A stretch of 64,000 nucleotides of DNA from Deltaproteobacteria bacterium (GCA_002748835.1 PDTL01000022.1:34481-98480), one strand, 5' to 3'; positions 18,551 to 26,595 are shown, numbered from the stretch's first letter. Numbers and translations are program-made. The notes: generated by a model from the letters alone, not told the origin.

Positions 18551-18579
18551 TTGACCCGCTGTATGGGGCTTGCTATAAA
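18551..18579 (+). promoter_or_regulatory. Promoter of tRNA-Met
   Basis: TTGACC (18551-18556), a 17-base spacer and TATAAA (18574-18579), about 50 bases before the tRNA. This is a near-consensus sigma-70-type promoter. Confidence 0.8.
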
Positions 18580-18628
18580 GCGTCTCTGTCTGGCGGGTTT
18601 CTTATGTCAACTCAGTCAGGTCACATCA

Positions 18629-18705
18629 GGCGATGTAGCTCAGCTGGTTAGAGCATGCGGTTCATATCCGCAGTGTCCGGGGTTCGAGTCCCTGCATCGC
18701 TACCA
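18629..18705 (+). tRNA. tRNA-Met (anticodon CAT), elongator type
   Basis: A 77-base cloverleaf with D arm GCTC/GAGC, anticodon arm TGCGG-TTCATAT-CCGCA (CAT), T arm CGGGG-TTCGAGT-CCCTG and encoded CCA. C11:G24 and the absence of three G:C pairs at the base of the anticodon stem argue against the initiator. A CAT anticodon could also belong to an Ile tRNA with lysidine; this is less likely but cannot be excluded. The acceptor stem closes with a G1:U72 wobble. Confidence 0.9.
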
Positions 18706-18716
18706 GACTAGAATCA

Positions 18717-18752
18717 AGCCCATTGGCGCGTCTGCTGATGGGCTTTTTTTAT
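18717..18752 (+). terminator. Terminator after tRNA-Met
   Basis: AGCCCAT (18717-18723) pairs with ATGGGCT (18738-18744), followed by a T-run. It isolates the tRNA as its own transcription unit. Confidence 0.88.
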
Positions 18753-18873
18753 TGGTTTGGAAGCGGTCCTGTGCGCTTGGCTATGCTGTACAGGATCGAA
18801 TCTCCTTGAACTGCGCCAAACAGTTTGATAAAATTATTAATTTACAAGTAGGATTGCTGTCCTGGAGGAGCGT

Positions 18874-19275
18874 ATGCTGGCGGGCTTTGAAAAAAGGGTC
18901 GAAGAAAAAATCCGGCAGGCACAGAAAGACGGCGTGTTCGATCAGTTGGAGGGGCGAGGAAAACCCCTGCCGCCAGACGAACTGGACGGTGTGGCAGGCG
19001 ACTTGCGGATGGCGTACCGAATATTGAAGAACGCCGGCATGGTGCCGCCGGAAATTGAGGCGCGAAAAGAGATTCGAAACATGGCGGCGCTGCTCAATCG
19101 TGAAACGGATGTAGCAAGCCGGTATCGCATCACCAAGCGCCTCAATTACCTAATCTGGAAAATGAATGTCACATCCCCGGAATCGGTTATGGGCCTGGAA
19201 ATACCGGAACAGTATGAAACCGGGCTTCTGGAACGAATGGACCGTGCGTCAGCATCTGACGATGTATCGTCGTAA
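18874..19275 (+). CDS. DUF1992 protein (DnaJ-homologue subfamily C member 28 conserved domain)
   Basis: A 133-residue cytoplasmic protein of unknown function. It carries the DUF1992 signature FDQLEGRGKPLPPDE near residue 22 and the following helical stretch RMAYRILKNAGMVPPEIEARKEI. The J domain found in some eukaryotic relatives is absent. GGAGGAG stands 3 bases before the ATG. It is the first gene of an apparent five-gene operon running to 23,194. Confidence 0.87.
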   Translation: MLAGFEKRVEEKIRQAQKDGVFDQLEGRGKPLPPDELDGVAGDLRMAYRILKNAGMVPPEIEARKEIRNMAALLNRETDVASRYRITKRLNYLIWKMNVTSPESVMGLEIPEQYETGLLERMDRASASDDVSS

Positions 19276-19307
19276 GGGGATACGCCTCCTCGTTTTTTAA
19301 GGAAATT

Positions 19308-19820
19308 ATGGCCGTGATAAACAAAAAGGATCGTCGTGGCGAGGGCGCCATGAAAAGTGTGTTCATGGCGTTTTTTATCCTGCTGTTTCATGTGCTGCTT
19401 CTCGTAGGAATCGGGCTGCTTGTCCTGTTTTTCCGTGGGGTGATCCAGTATATGGTCTGGATTTTTCTGATCGGTGCCGGGTGTATCATTGCCAGTGCAT
19501 GGTATTTTCTGAAACGCATGAAGGATGAAGGAAAGAGCCTCAAAGAGATGCTGGCACTTCCCGAATTCTCGGGAACCTCTGTGGAGGTGAATATTCTGGG
19601 CGGTTTGGCATCGGTCCGTATCAACCGGGACGCGGAAGCGGGTTTACCCCAGGTTGAGGGACCGGGAGGTGAACCGGTGATTCAGCTGGAGGATCCTGCC
19701 ACCCTGCGGATCCGGAATTTGACGGAATTGGCACGGCTGAGAGAGCGTGACGTGATTACAGAGGAAGAATTTCAGCGGGCAAAATCCGACCTGCTCGGGT
19801 CAGGGGGACAGGCGCTATGA
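19308..19820 (+). CDS. Two-helix membrane protein with SHOCT-like C-terminus
   Basis: A 170-residue protein of unknown function. Residues about 18-43 (VFMAFFILLFHVLLLVGIGLL) and 47-68 are hydrophobic helices; the last 30 residues (LARLRERDVITEEEFQRAKSDLL) match the short C-terminal SHOCT pattern found at the ends of many bacterial membrane and oligomeric proteins. AAGGA lies before the ATG at 19308; an internal ATG at 19350 would also leave both helices intact. The TGA stop overlaps the ddl ATG by 4 bases, so translation of ddl is probably coupled to it. Confidence 0.72.
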   Translation: MAVINKKDRRGEGAMKSVFMAFFILLFHVLLLVGIGLLVLFFRGVIQYMVWIFLIGAGCIIASAWYFLKRMKDEGKSLKEMLALPEFSGTSVEVNILGGLASVRINRDAEAGLPQVEGPGGEPVIQLEDPATLRIRNLTELARLRERDVITEEEFQRAKSDLLGSGGQAL

Positions 19821-20779
19821 TGAACGGGGACCGGCTGCGTTTGGCACTGATTTACGGTGGTGATTCCTCGGAGCGGGATGTGTCGATTTCCGGCGGAGAA
19901 TCCATTCGGGAAGCCCTGGATCCGGAAAAATATGAGGTGACCTGTTATGATCCAGCGCAGGATTTGAAACGCCTGGTGGCAGATGCGGGCAGGATTGACT
20001 TCTGTTTTTTGAACCTCCATGGGACCAACGGCGAAGATGGACGCATGCAAGGATTTCTGGATCTGCTCGGTCTGCCCTATCAAGGATCGGGTGTGCTGGG
20101 CAGTGCCCTGGCGATGGACAAGCTCTCGGCCAAACAGTGTTACCGGCAGGCCGGCCTTCCGGTGGCACCGGATCGTGTGCTGCGCCGGGCCGATACGGCG
20201 GTTGATCTCGCCGGTATCACGGAGACGCTGGGCTGGCCCATTGTTGTCAAACCGGCCCGGGGTGGGTCCAGCCTGGGCATGGGGATGGCAACGGATAGAG
20301 CTTCCCTTGAGGCTGCCATTGCCAATGGATTCAAGTATGATGCGACGCTGCTTCTGGAGGCCTGTGTCCAGGGAATCGAGCTGACCTGCGGGGTGCTGGG
20401 CAATCAAGAGCTTGAGGCGTTGCCGGTGATTGAAATTGCTCCTGGAGATGCGTTTGCCTTTTTTGACTATACGGCAAAATATACCCCGGGCGCTACCCGG
20501 GAAATTTGCCCGGCACGAATTCCGGATGATGTGGCAGCTGCTGTCAAGACATATGCGATACGGGCGCATCAGTGTCTGTGTTGTGAAGGATACAGCCGAA
20601 CAGATATGATGCTGCAAGGAGACACGCTCTTTCTGCTTGAAACCAATACGTTGCCCGGCATGACTCCGAACAGTTTGCTGCCCCTTGCGGCACGGACTGC
20701 GGGGCTATCGTTTTCCGCACTGCTGGACCGGCTTGTGGCGTTGGGGCTGTCGAATCATTCAGAAAAAAGAAAGGGGTGA
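19817..20779 (+). CDS. ddl: D-alanine--D-alanine ligase
   Basis: Makes the D-Ala-D-Ala dipeptide for peptidoglycan with ATP in the cytoplasm. The 320-residue ATP-grasp protein shows the N-terminal block GDSSERDVSISGGESI, the middle block VVKPARGGSSLGM, and at the end GYSRTDMML plus LETNTLPGMTPNSLLP, which carries the Mg and D-Ala contacts. It is located with purine and tRNA genes rather than in a mur/fts cluster, so it may be a second copy or a displaced only copy. The start overlaps the stop of the preceding membrane protein gene. Confidence 0.93.
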   Translation: MMNGDRLRLALIYGGDSSERDVSISGGESIREALDPEKYEVTCYDPAQDLKRLVADAGRIDFCFLNLHGTNGEDGRMQGFLDLLGLPYQGSGVLGSALAMDKLSAKQCYRQAGLPVAPDRVLRRADTAVDLAGITETLGWPIVVKPARGGSSLGMGMATDRASLEAAIANGFKYDATLLLEACVQGIELTCGVLGNQELEALPVIEIAPGDAFAFFDYTAKYTPGATREICPARIPDDVAAAVKTYAIRAHQCLCCEGYSRTDMMLQGDTLFLLETNTLPGMTPNSLLPLAARTAGLSFSALLDRLVALGLSNHSEKRKG

Positions 20780-20789
20780 AGAAGACCTC

Positions 20790-22565
20790 ATGAAAGTGTT
20801 GATTGTGGGCGGCGGCGGCCGCGAGCATGCATTGGCCTGGAAAATTTCAAAGAGCCCCCGTGTGACCCGCCTGTATTGCGCACCGGGAAATGCCGGTATT
20901 GCGGAGGTGGCGGAATGTATCGATTTGAACCCGGAAGATGTGGACGCGGTACTTTCCTTTGCCCGGAAAGAGATGATCGACCTCACGGTGGTGGGGCCGG
21001 AAGCCCCGCTGGCAGCCGGCATCGTGGACCAATTCGAAGAAGAAGGGCTTCGCGTGTTCGGCGTATCCCGGCTGGCTGCGGAACTCGAAGCATCCAAGTC
21101 ATTTGCAAAACAGCTGATGAAAAAATACGGCATTCCCACAGCTGATGGTGCGCCGTTTACGGCCCTTGAACCGGCACTTACCTATATCCGTCAGATGGGT
21201 GATCGTCGTCTGGTTGTCAAGGCAGACGGTCTGGCCGCCGGAAAAGGCGTGGTGGTCTGTGATACGATGGAACAGGCCGAAGACGCGGTCCGCCAGGTAC
21301 TGGATGCCAAAGTATTTGGCACAGCCGGTGAAACGGTCCTGATCGAAGAACGTCTGGAGGGGGAAGAAGCCTCTTTTCTGGCCATCACCGATGGCGAGAC
21401 CGTATTACCCCTTCCCACGTCACAGGATCACAAACGGGTGTATGACCGGGACCGGGGCCCGAACACCGGTGGTATGGGCGCGTATTCTCCGGCGCCGGTC
21501 GTTGACCGGTTTCTTCATGACAAAGTCATGAATGAGATCATGATTCCCACGGTCCGTGCCATGAAAGCAGAGGGGCGTCTGTTCAAGGGGATCCTGTATG
21601 CAGGTCTCATGATCGACCGGGATCAGGTCAACGTGCTGGAGTTCAATGTCCGGTTCGGCGATCCGGAAGCCCAGCCCCTGCTCATGCGCGTGAAAAACGA
21701 CTGGGTGGATGTGATGGAGGCGGCGATAGACGGTAACCTGAAACAGGTTCGACTGGATATCGATTCCCGGGCTGCTGTCTGTGTGGTCATGGCCGCTGGC
21801 GGCTATCCAGGATCCTACGGCAAGGGGAGCCCCATCTCCGGTCTTTTTGCGGCTTCCGGAATGCCGGATGTGCAGGTGTTTCATGCGGGCACAACGAAGC
21901 ATGACGCCGAGATTGTGCCATCCGGCGGCCGTGTACTTGGGGTGACAGCCCTGGGCGATACCATTGAAGCAGGGATTGAAAAAGCGTATGCTGCTGTGAA
22001 AAAAATATCCTGGGACAGCGTTCATTATCGCACCGATATCGGGCAGAAGGCCCTGGTTCGGCTGAACCGCATCCCCCGCGTAGGAATTGTCATGGGCAGT
22101 GATTCAGACCTGCCGGTGATGCTGAATGCCGTGGCCATGCTGAAAAAATTCGATATCCCCTATGAAATGACCGTCGCCTCTGCCCATCGGACACCGGAAA
22201 AGGCGGCTGCGTTTGCCGGTACAGCCATGGATCGCGGTATTCAGGTGATCATTGCCGGTGCCGGACAGGCCGCACATTTGGCCGGCGCTATGGCCGCGGC
22301 CACGACCTTGCCGATTATCGGTGTTCCCATTTACGCGTCCGCGCTTCAGGGGCTGGATGCCCTGCTCTCTACGGTACAGATGCCCCCGGGTGTACCCGTT
22401 GCCACGGTTGCCATTGGTAAACCCGGTGCCACCAATGCGGGCGTCCTGGCAGCCCAGATTATTGCCATCGCAGATCCGGAGGTGGCTGAGCGGCTCAAGG
22501 TGTATAAAGCGGATATGGAAAAATCCGTTCAGGCCAAGGCGATGAAAGTTGAACGCTGCGGGTGA
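20790..22565 (+). CDS. purD: Fused phosphoribosylamine-glycine ligase (PurD) and N5-CAIR mutase (PurE)
   Basis: A 591-residue fusion of two steps of IMP synthesis. Residues about 1-425 are PurD, an ATP-grasp ligase (VLIVGGGGREHALAWK, TVVGPEAPL, QDHKRVYD, PNTGGMGAYSPAP, NVRFGDPEAQ). Residues about 428-591 are PurE (VGIVMGSDSDLPVM, ASAHRTPEKA, STVQMPPGVPVATVAIG). The PurE loop that usually reads GAGGAAHLPG is GAGQAAHLAG here. The two enzymes are not consecutive in the pathway, so channelling is not obviously the reason for the fusion. The ATG at 20790 is chosen because the PurD motif begins at the second residue; the longer in-frame ORF from 20685 overlaps ddl. The stop overlaps the next start. 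Confidence 0.93.
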   Translation: MKVLIVGGGGREHALAWKISKSPRVTRLYCAPGNAGIAEVAECIDLNPEDVDAVLSFARKEMIDLTVVGPEAPLAAGIVDQFEEEGLRVFGVSRLAAELEASKSFAKQLMKKYGIPTADGAPFTALEPALTYIRQMGDRRLVVKADGLAAGKGVVVCDTMEQAEDAVRQVLDAKVFGTAGETVLIEERLEGEEASFLAITDGETVLPLPTSQDHKRVYDRDRGPNTGGMGAYSPAPVVDRFLHDKVMNEIMIPTVRAMKAEGRLFKGILYAGLMIDRDQVNVLEFNVRFGDPEAQPLLMRVKNDWVDVMEAAIDGNLKQVRLDIDSRAAVCVVMAAGGYPGSYGKGSPISGLFAASGMPDVQVFHAGTTKHDAEIVPSGGRVLGVTALGDTIEAGIEKAYAAVKKISWDSVHYRTDIGQKALVRLNRIPRVGIVMGSDSDLPVMLNAVAMLKKFDIPYEMTVASAHRTPEKAAAFAGTAMDRGIQVIIAGAGQAAHLAGAMAAATTLPIIGVPIYASALQGLDALLSTVQMPPGVPVATVAIGKPGATNAGVLAAQIIAIADPEVAERLKVYKADMEKSVQAKAMKVERCG

Positions 22566-23194
22566 TGACAGGGGGCACGCGGTCTGAATTATCGGTACAA
22601 CAGATCCTGGAGGCCGCAGATGTCATCCGCGCTGGCGGCATAGTTATTGTACCCACCGGGGCCTTGTACGGGCTGGCTGCCGACCCGTTCAGCGATACGG
22701 CAGTGGACCGGATTTTCGCGGTGAAAGGGCGTTCAAAGAACCATCCCCTGCTGTTGTTGATTCCGGACGGGTCGTATGCGGCTGCCCTTGCACCGGATCT
22801 GCCGGCATACGCGCGGGCGCTGATGAAGGCGTTCTGGCCGGGCCGGTTGACCCTAGTGGTGAAAACCGCCATGCAATTTGCGGCTGGGGTGGCTGCTTCG
22901 GAAGGGCATGTGGGTATTCGTCTTCCCGCCCATCCCTGTACCCGTGCCTTGGTAAGGACATTGGGATTTCCGGTCACCGGAACCAGTGCGAATTTGACTG
23001 GACAGGCGGGCGCTGGTGTGGTTGCAGATATTCCCCGGTCTGTTCGCGATCAGTCATCCATGATTCTGGATGCCGGCCCGCTGCCCGGCCGTCTGGCTTC
23101 AACCGTGGTCGATGTTACCGGGGACGCTCCGAGAATCCTGCGCGAGGGGCGGGTTTCCAGTGAAGCAATCCGGCGGTTGTTTGAATCCGGGTAA
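22565..23194 (+). CDS. Sua5/YrdC/YciO-family L-threonylcarbamoyladenylate synthase
   Basis: A 209-residue protein of the family that makes threonylcarbamoyl-AMP, the precursor of t6A37 in ANN-decoding tRNAs. It has IVIVPTGALYGLAADPF, the KGRSKNHPLLLLI substrate loop, and PVTGTSANLTGQAG, which together define the YrdC fold. The Sua5 C-terminal domain is absent. The ATG overlaps the purDE TGA by one base; a GTG three bases earlier is an alternative. The YrdC and YciO branches cannot be separated by eye, so the enzymatic assignment is likely rather than certain. tRNA-Leu follows. Confidence 0.87.
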   Translation: MTGGTRSELSVQQILEAADVIRAGGIVIVPTGALYGLAADPFSDTAVDRIFAVKGRSKNHPLLLLIPDGSYAAALAPDLPAYARALMKAFWPGRLTLVVKTAMQFAAGVAASEGHVGIRLPAHPCTRALVRTLGFPVTGTSANLTGQAGAGVVADIPRSVRDQSSMILDAGPLPGRLASTVVDVTGDAPRILREGRVSSEAIRRLFESG

Positions 23195-23222
23195 ATGAGG
23201 TGTACTCCCGCGATCTTTCCCA

Positions 23223-23251
23223 TTGACAAAAAATCCCTGCTTTTTTATAAA
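23223..23251 (+). promoter_or_regulatory. Promoter of tRNA-Leu
   Basis: TTGACA (23223-23228), exactly 17 bases, TATAAA (23246-23251); the tRNA starts 12 bases later. This is the closest match to the sigma-70 consensus that I found in the window. Confidence 0.9.
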
Positions 23252-23262
23252 GAAAAACCAAT

Positions 23263-23349
23263 GCCGGAGTGGTGAAATTGGTAAACGCAGTGGACTCAAA
23301 ATCCACCGGGGGCAACCCCTTGTCGGTTCGATTCCGACCTCCGGTACCA
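23263..23349 (+). tRNA. tRNA-Leu (anticodon CAA)
   Basis: An 87-base class II tRNA with a long variable arm, anticodon arm GTGGA-CTCAAAA-TCCAC (CAA), T loop GGTTCGATTCC and encoded CCA. Acceptor arms are GCCGGAG and CTCCGGT, closing with G1:U72. Confidence 0.96.
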
Positions 23350-23357
23350 GTGTGATC

Positions 23358-23394
23358 AAAAGCCTTTGCACGTTTACGTGTGGAGGCTTTTTTT
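23358..23394 (+). terminator. Terminator after tRNA-Leu
   Basis: AAAGCCT and AGGCTTT enclose an inner CACG/CGTG stem and are followed by T residues. Confidence 0.88.
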
Positions 23395-23803
23395 ATTCGT
23401 TTGTACGGAAATGGTTTCGTCTCAAAACATTGAAACACATGTTTAAACAGGATTTCTCCTCACCCCCTATTTTAAAGTAAAACAATAATGTATACAAAGA
23501 TATCTTGCTTATCCTTTTAGAGCTTGTTATCTAAAATAATTAATTAATAACTAAGTTTTATCAATTAATTATGTGTTTATATGGATAATATCAATTCGTG
23601 CTATTGTATATTTTATTGCATTGTATTATAAACAAAACCCAGACACATTATTTAAATCACGTGTGATGACGTTTCATATCAATCAGGTAAACACGTGTTG
23701 AGGTATTCAATGGGAAATATCCGTGATAAGAATAATAAAGGGGTTATACTCGTATTGTTTTTTGTTTGAGCAACGGGAAATCAAAGGGGAGGGTAGGCGT
23801 ATC
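23395..23803 (+). other. AT-rich intergenic region upstream of the FadL-type porin gene
   Basis: About 400 bases without a supportable gene and much richer in A and T than its surroundings. It contains two CACGTGT-centred sites, TCACGTGTGA at 23657 and the perfect palindrome AACACGTGTT at 23690, 33 bases apart, which could be binding sites for a regulator of the porin gene. No clear promoter could be fixed. Confidence 0.5.
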
Positions 23804-25147
23804 ATGAAGAAAGTGATTTTATGGGCACTGGTGATGGGTTTTTTCAGCAACACGGCGTTTGCAGGTTGCGTCGACACGTTTGGTATCGGTGCCAAGGCAA
23901 CGGCACTCGGCGGGGCATATGCCGCATATGCGGATAATGTTTATGCGTTGTATTACAATCCTGCCGGGTTAAGCCAGATTGACAGCGCCGTCTTTTCAAT
24001 CGGTGTTATGGGACTTCAACCTGATGGAAAAATTACTAATTTTACGGTAGAAGGTGATGATGCTATTAAGGGAATTGATTTTTCAACGGATACGGACTCA
24101 CTGATCGTTCCGACGCTGGGTGCGGCCTATCCGGTGAACGAGAAGCTGACACTCGGTCTGGCTGTGTATGTTCCCTTCGGGCTGGATGTAAAATGGAAGG
24201 ATGATCCGGCAAAGAACCCGGCATCCTACAACTGCTTTCACTCCTGGTATATCCGTGAAGTCGTCACCCCTGGGCTTTCCTACACGGTGAATGACAAGCT
24301 GGCAGTGGGACTGGGGGTCTCTCTGGGAAAATCCATGGCAGGGGATGAACTCGTGTTTGATGCATTCGGGGTCGATCTCGGCCAGATTAAAGTGGATGTG
24401 GAAGACAGCTTCAATTACTCGTTCAACGTCGGAGTGATGTACAGGCCGCTGGACCACCTGACGGTGGGTCTGACCTATCGTTCCAGGACAGATACGGAAT
24501 TTGACGGGGATCTGAAGATCAAGCTTAATGATGCCGGGCGAGCGTTTCTGACTGCGAATCCTGTCCTGGGTGGTGTGTTTCAGCCTGTGGTGGATAATCC
24601 TCCGGATGCAACGGTTGAGTATGATCACCCGGATCAGTTGCAGGCCGGTATTCGTTTGATTACGAAAAACAATATTTCGCTTGAATTTGATCTGGTCTGG
24701 ACAAACTGGGCCAGCGTTCAGGAGTCGCAGATCCTTCAGCTGAGTGGCGAAAGTTCTGCTGTGCTGGGGGCCCTGTATCCTGGCCGAAGAATTGTGTATG
24801 CCCGCCACTGGAACAATACCAAGCAGATCCGCATGGGCGCGGAATGGTCGATCACGGACGTTGTTACGCTACGATGCGGGTATTTCTATGATCCTACACC
24901 GATTCCCGATGATACCTTTGACTTTCAGTGGCCGGACGGAGACAAAAAAATCTATAATATCGGTGCCGGTTTCAACCTGGAAAAATGGGCCCTCGAAACG
25001 GTGGTTACATACGCTACTGCGGAATCGAAACGAATTATCGGCGGTGAAAGTGGAAATTTGAATCACTCCTATGATGATCATCACGTCTCCCTAGGGGCGG
25101 ATGGTTATATACTGGGCTTCGGGGTGAATGTTGCCTATCAGTTTTAG
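23804..25147 (+). CDS. OmpP1/FadL/TodX-family outer-membrane transport protein
   Basis: A 447-residue beta-barrel protein expected to carry hydrophobic compounds such as long-chain fatty acids or aromatics across the outer membrane. Residues 1-20 are a signal peptide (MKKVILWALVMGFFSNTAFA) cut before GCVDTFG. The mature N-terminus has the family pattern GIGAKATALGGAYAAYADNVYALYYNPAGL, which forms the plug, and the chain ends in VNVAYQF with the C-terminal Phe typical of outer-membrane barrels. The ATG at 23804 is preferred to an upstream in-frame start because the signal peptide begins there. The substrate cannot be told from sequence. It is monocistronic with a terminator. Confidence 0.92.
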   Translation: MKKVILWALVMGFFSNTAFAGCVDTFGIGAKATALGGAYAAYADNVYALYYNPAGLSQIDSAVFSIGVMGLQPDGKITNFTVEGDDAIKGIDFSTDTDSLIVPTLGAAYPVNEKLTLGLAVYVPFGLDVKWKDDPAKNPASYNCFHSWYIREVVTPGLSYTVNDKLAVGLGVSLGKSMAGDELVFDAFGVDLGQIKVDVEDSFNYSFNVGVMYRPLDHLTVGLTYRSRTDTEFDGDLKIKLNDAGRAFLTANPVLGGVFQPVVDNPPDATVEYDHPDQLQAGIRLITKNNISLEFDLVWTNWASVQESQILQLSGESSAVLGALYPGRRIVYARHWNNTKQIRMGAEWSITDVVTLRCGYFYDPTPIPDDTFDFQWPDGDKKIYNIGAGFNLEKWALETVVTYATAESKRIIGGESGNLNHSYDDHHVSLGADGYILGFGVNVAYQF

Positions 25148-25180
25148 GCGGTTATCCCACCGTGGTTGAATGCGTAGCAT

Positions 25181-25219
25181 AAAAAGGCCGGTTCCGGTAT
25201 TTTTCGAATCGGCCTTTTT
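25181..25219. terminator. Terminator between the FadL-type gene and the convergent minus-strand operon
   Basis: AAAAAGGCCG (25181-25190) pairs with CGGCCTTTTT (25210-25219); the A- and T-runs on the two sides allow it to serve both strands. Confidence 0.88.
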
Positions 25220-25245
25220 CGTGTGAAGCGTATTCTCCGTGTTAT

Positions 25246-25722
25246 TCAGCTGTCTTGTTCAGACGTTGGGAGAATGGTATACAGAAATGACGCGATAACC
25301 GTCTCCAGTGCATCGACGGGCACACTGGAGACGGATACGGCACTATCCCGGATGGATTTACCCGCCGTATGAACAGAGGCACTGGTGCCCGTAATCAGCG
25401 GGTGCCACTCTGGCAGGGGCCGTCTTTCGTGCAGGCATCGGTAGGCGCAGTCCAATGGCAGCCAGGCCAGGGATTTGGTATCCTTCGGGTCCAGACGGAT
25501 GCAGTCCGGGTGAAGCTCGGTTCGGCGATCATAACACAGGCACCGGCAGGTATCGAGATCAAGCGCCTTACAGGCCACGCGGGTGTAGATGATCTCGCCG
25601 GTGTCCGCATCCTGGAACTTGTAAAGACAGCACCGGCCACAGCCGTCGCAGAGTGCTTCCCACTGGGACCGGGTCAGGCTGCTGAGGAGCTGTGTTTCCC
25701 AGAAACGATCCGGCGTGCTCAT
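25246..25722 (-). CDS. YcgN/YkgJ-type cysteine-cluster protein (UPF0260)
   Basis: A 158-residue protein of unknown function with the conserved cysteine pattern of the family: CDGCGRCC near residue 25, then CRCLCYDRR and DCAYRCL, which probably binds zinc or an Fe-S cluster. Other family stretches are FWETQLLSSLTRSQWEALC and LPLDCAYRCLHERRPLPEWHPL. Its ATG overlaps the stop of the upstream 72-residue gene by 4 bases, so the two are translationally coupled. No reaction is known for this family. Confidence 0.85.
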   Translation of the reverse strand: MSTPDRFWETQLLSSLTRSQWEALCDGCGRCCLYKFQDADTGEIIYTRVACKALDLDTCRCLCYDRRTELHPDCIRLDPKDTKSLAWLPLDCAYRCLHERRPLPEWHPLITGTSASVHTAGKSIRDSAVSVSSVPVDALETVIASFLYTILPTSEQDS

Positions 25723-25937
25723 GCGTCTGCGGTATCGTCTCCGTCCATGGGGCGGATAAACATTTTCAGTTTTTCAAACAGGCTGTCCGGCCAGACCGAG
25801 GCGAATAAAAACGCGTCAATTTCTTCGTCCGTCAGCGTCTGCTTTAAATTGGGGGGCAGGCTGTCAAACGCCTCCTGACGCTCCTTTTCCGGTTTCCGCC
25901 GTTTTCCCCTCCCCTTTGTGGCGCGGGATGCACTCAT
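25719..25937 (-). CDS. Small basic-acidic hypothetical protein, 72 residues
   Basis: Not recognised. The N-terminus is strongly basic (RATKGRGKRRKPEKER) and the remainder is mostly acidic and amphipathic (LTDEEIDAFLFASVWPDSLFEKLKMFI). No signal peptide, no transmembrane helix, no cysteines. Support for being a real gene comes from a good Shine-Dalgarno (GGAGGG, 5 bases before ATG on the minus strand) and the 4-base stop/start overlap with the YcgN-type gene. It lies 11 bases downstream of the cyclophilin gene in the same direction. Confidence 0.65.
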   Translation of the reverse strand: MSASRATKGRGKRRKPEKERQEAFDSLPPNLKQTLTDEEIDAFLFASVWPDSLFEKLKMFIRPMDGDDTADA

Positions 25938-25948
25938 GAGTCCCTCCG

Positions 25949-26476
25949 TTACGCAGGAAGATCCGGAAAGGACGCATTCAACGCTTTATTCCATTCCGCC
26001 AGCGTGTCTGCATGATCGGCAAAGAGTTTTTCCGTGTCACCGGTAATGGTGACAGCGTTGATGGTATCACCCTGGCGGATGTTCATGACCACGTCCATGT
26101 CTGATTGGGAAACCACGGCGCCAAAAACCGAGTGTTTGCCGTCCAGGTGAGGCGTTGGCGCATGGGTGATGAAAAACTGACTGCCGTTGGTGCCCGGACC
26201 CGCATTGGCCATGGAGAGGATCCCCGGGCGGTCGTGTTTGAGGCTGGCATCGAATTCATCGGCAAAGCGGTAGCCCGGCCCCCCGGTACCGGTGCCGTAG
26301 GGGCATCCGCCCTGGATGACAAACCCGGCAATAACCCGGTGAAAGGTCAGGTTGTCATAGTATCCGCGCCTGGCGAGATTGACCAGGTTGAGGACGGTCA
26401 GCGGGGTTTGGTCCGGGGTGAGGTCCAGGTTGATATCCCCTTTGGACGTATGGAAGGTCGCACGAAGTTCTGTCAT
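25949..26476 (-). CDS. Cyclophilin-type peptidyl-prolyl cis-trans isomerase
   Basis: A 175-residue cytoplasmic cyclophilin. The catalytic arginine stretch is LTFHRVIAGFVIQGGCP, followed by GTGTGGPGYRFADEF, LSMANAGPGTNGSQFFIT and HLDGKHSVFGAVV, all canonical. There is no signal peptide, so it acts in the cytoplasm. It is the first gene of a three-gene minus-strand set with the 72-residue protein and the YcgN-type protein. It is the second of three prolyl isomerases of different folds in the window (SlyD-like FKBP, cyclophilin, parvulin PpiD). Confidence 0.93.
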   Translation of the reverse strand: MTELRATFHTSKGDINLDLTPDQTPLTVLNLVNLARRGYYDNLTFHRVIAGFVIQGGCPYGTGTGGPGYRFADEFDASLKHDRPGILSMANAGPGTNGSQFFITHAPTPHLDGKHSVFGAVVSQSDMDVVMNIRQGDTINAVTITGDTEKLFADHADTLAEWNKALNASFPDLPA

Positions 26477-26529
26477 GGTGTTTTCCTTGGATGATGGATT
26501 ATTGACACGATCGAACCGCCTTTATGGCG

Positions 26530-26587
26530 ACTCGCAAATACCGGTACGCAGTATATCCGAATACGGTTCGGATACAACGTAGCGAGT
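26530..26587. repeat. Nested inverted repeats between cyclophilin and oxidoreductase genes
   Basis: Inner arms TATCCGAA (26554-26561) and TTCGGATA (26567-26574) with a 5-base loop lie inside outer arms ACTCGC (26530-26535) and GCGAGT (26582-26587). No T-run follows on either strand, so it is not a standard terminator. It could be a structured 3' end of the oxidoreductase mRNA or an operator for the cyclophilin gene. Confidence 0.5.
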
Positions 26588-26595
26588 AGTCAAAC

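Noticed and set aside
23223..23480. 85-residue frame over tRNA-Leu
   Set aside because: Runs straight through the tRNA, its promoter and its terminator; not a coding gene.
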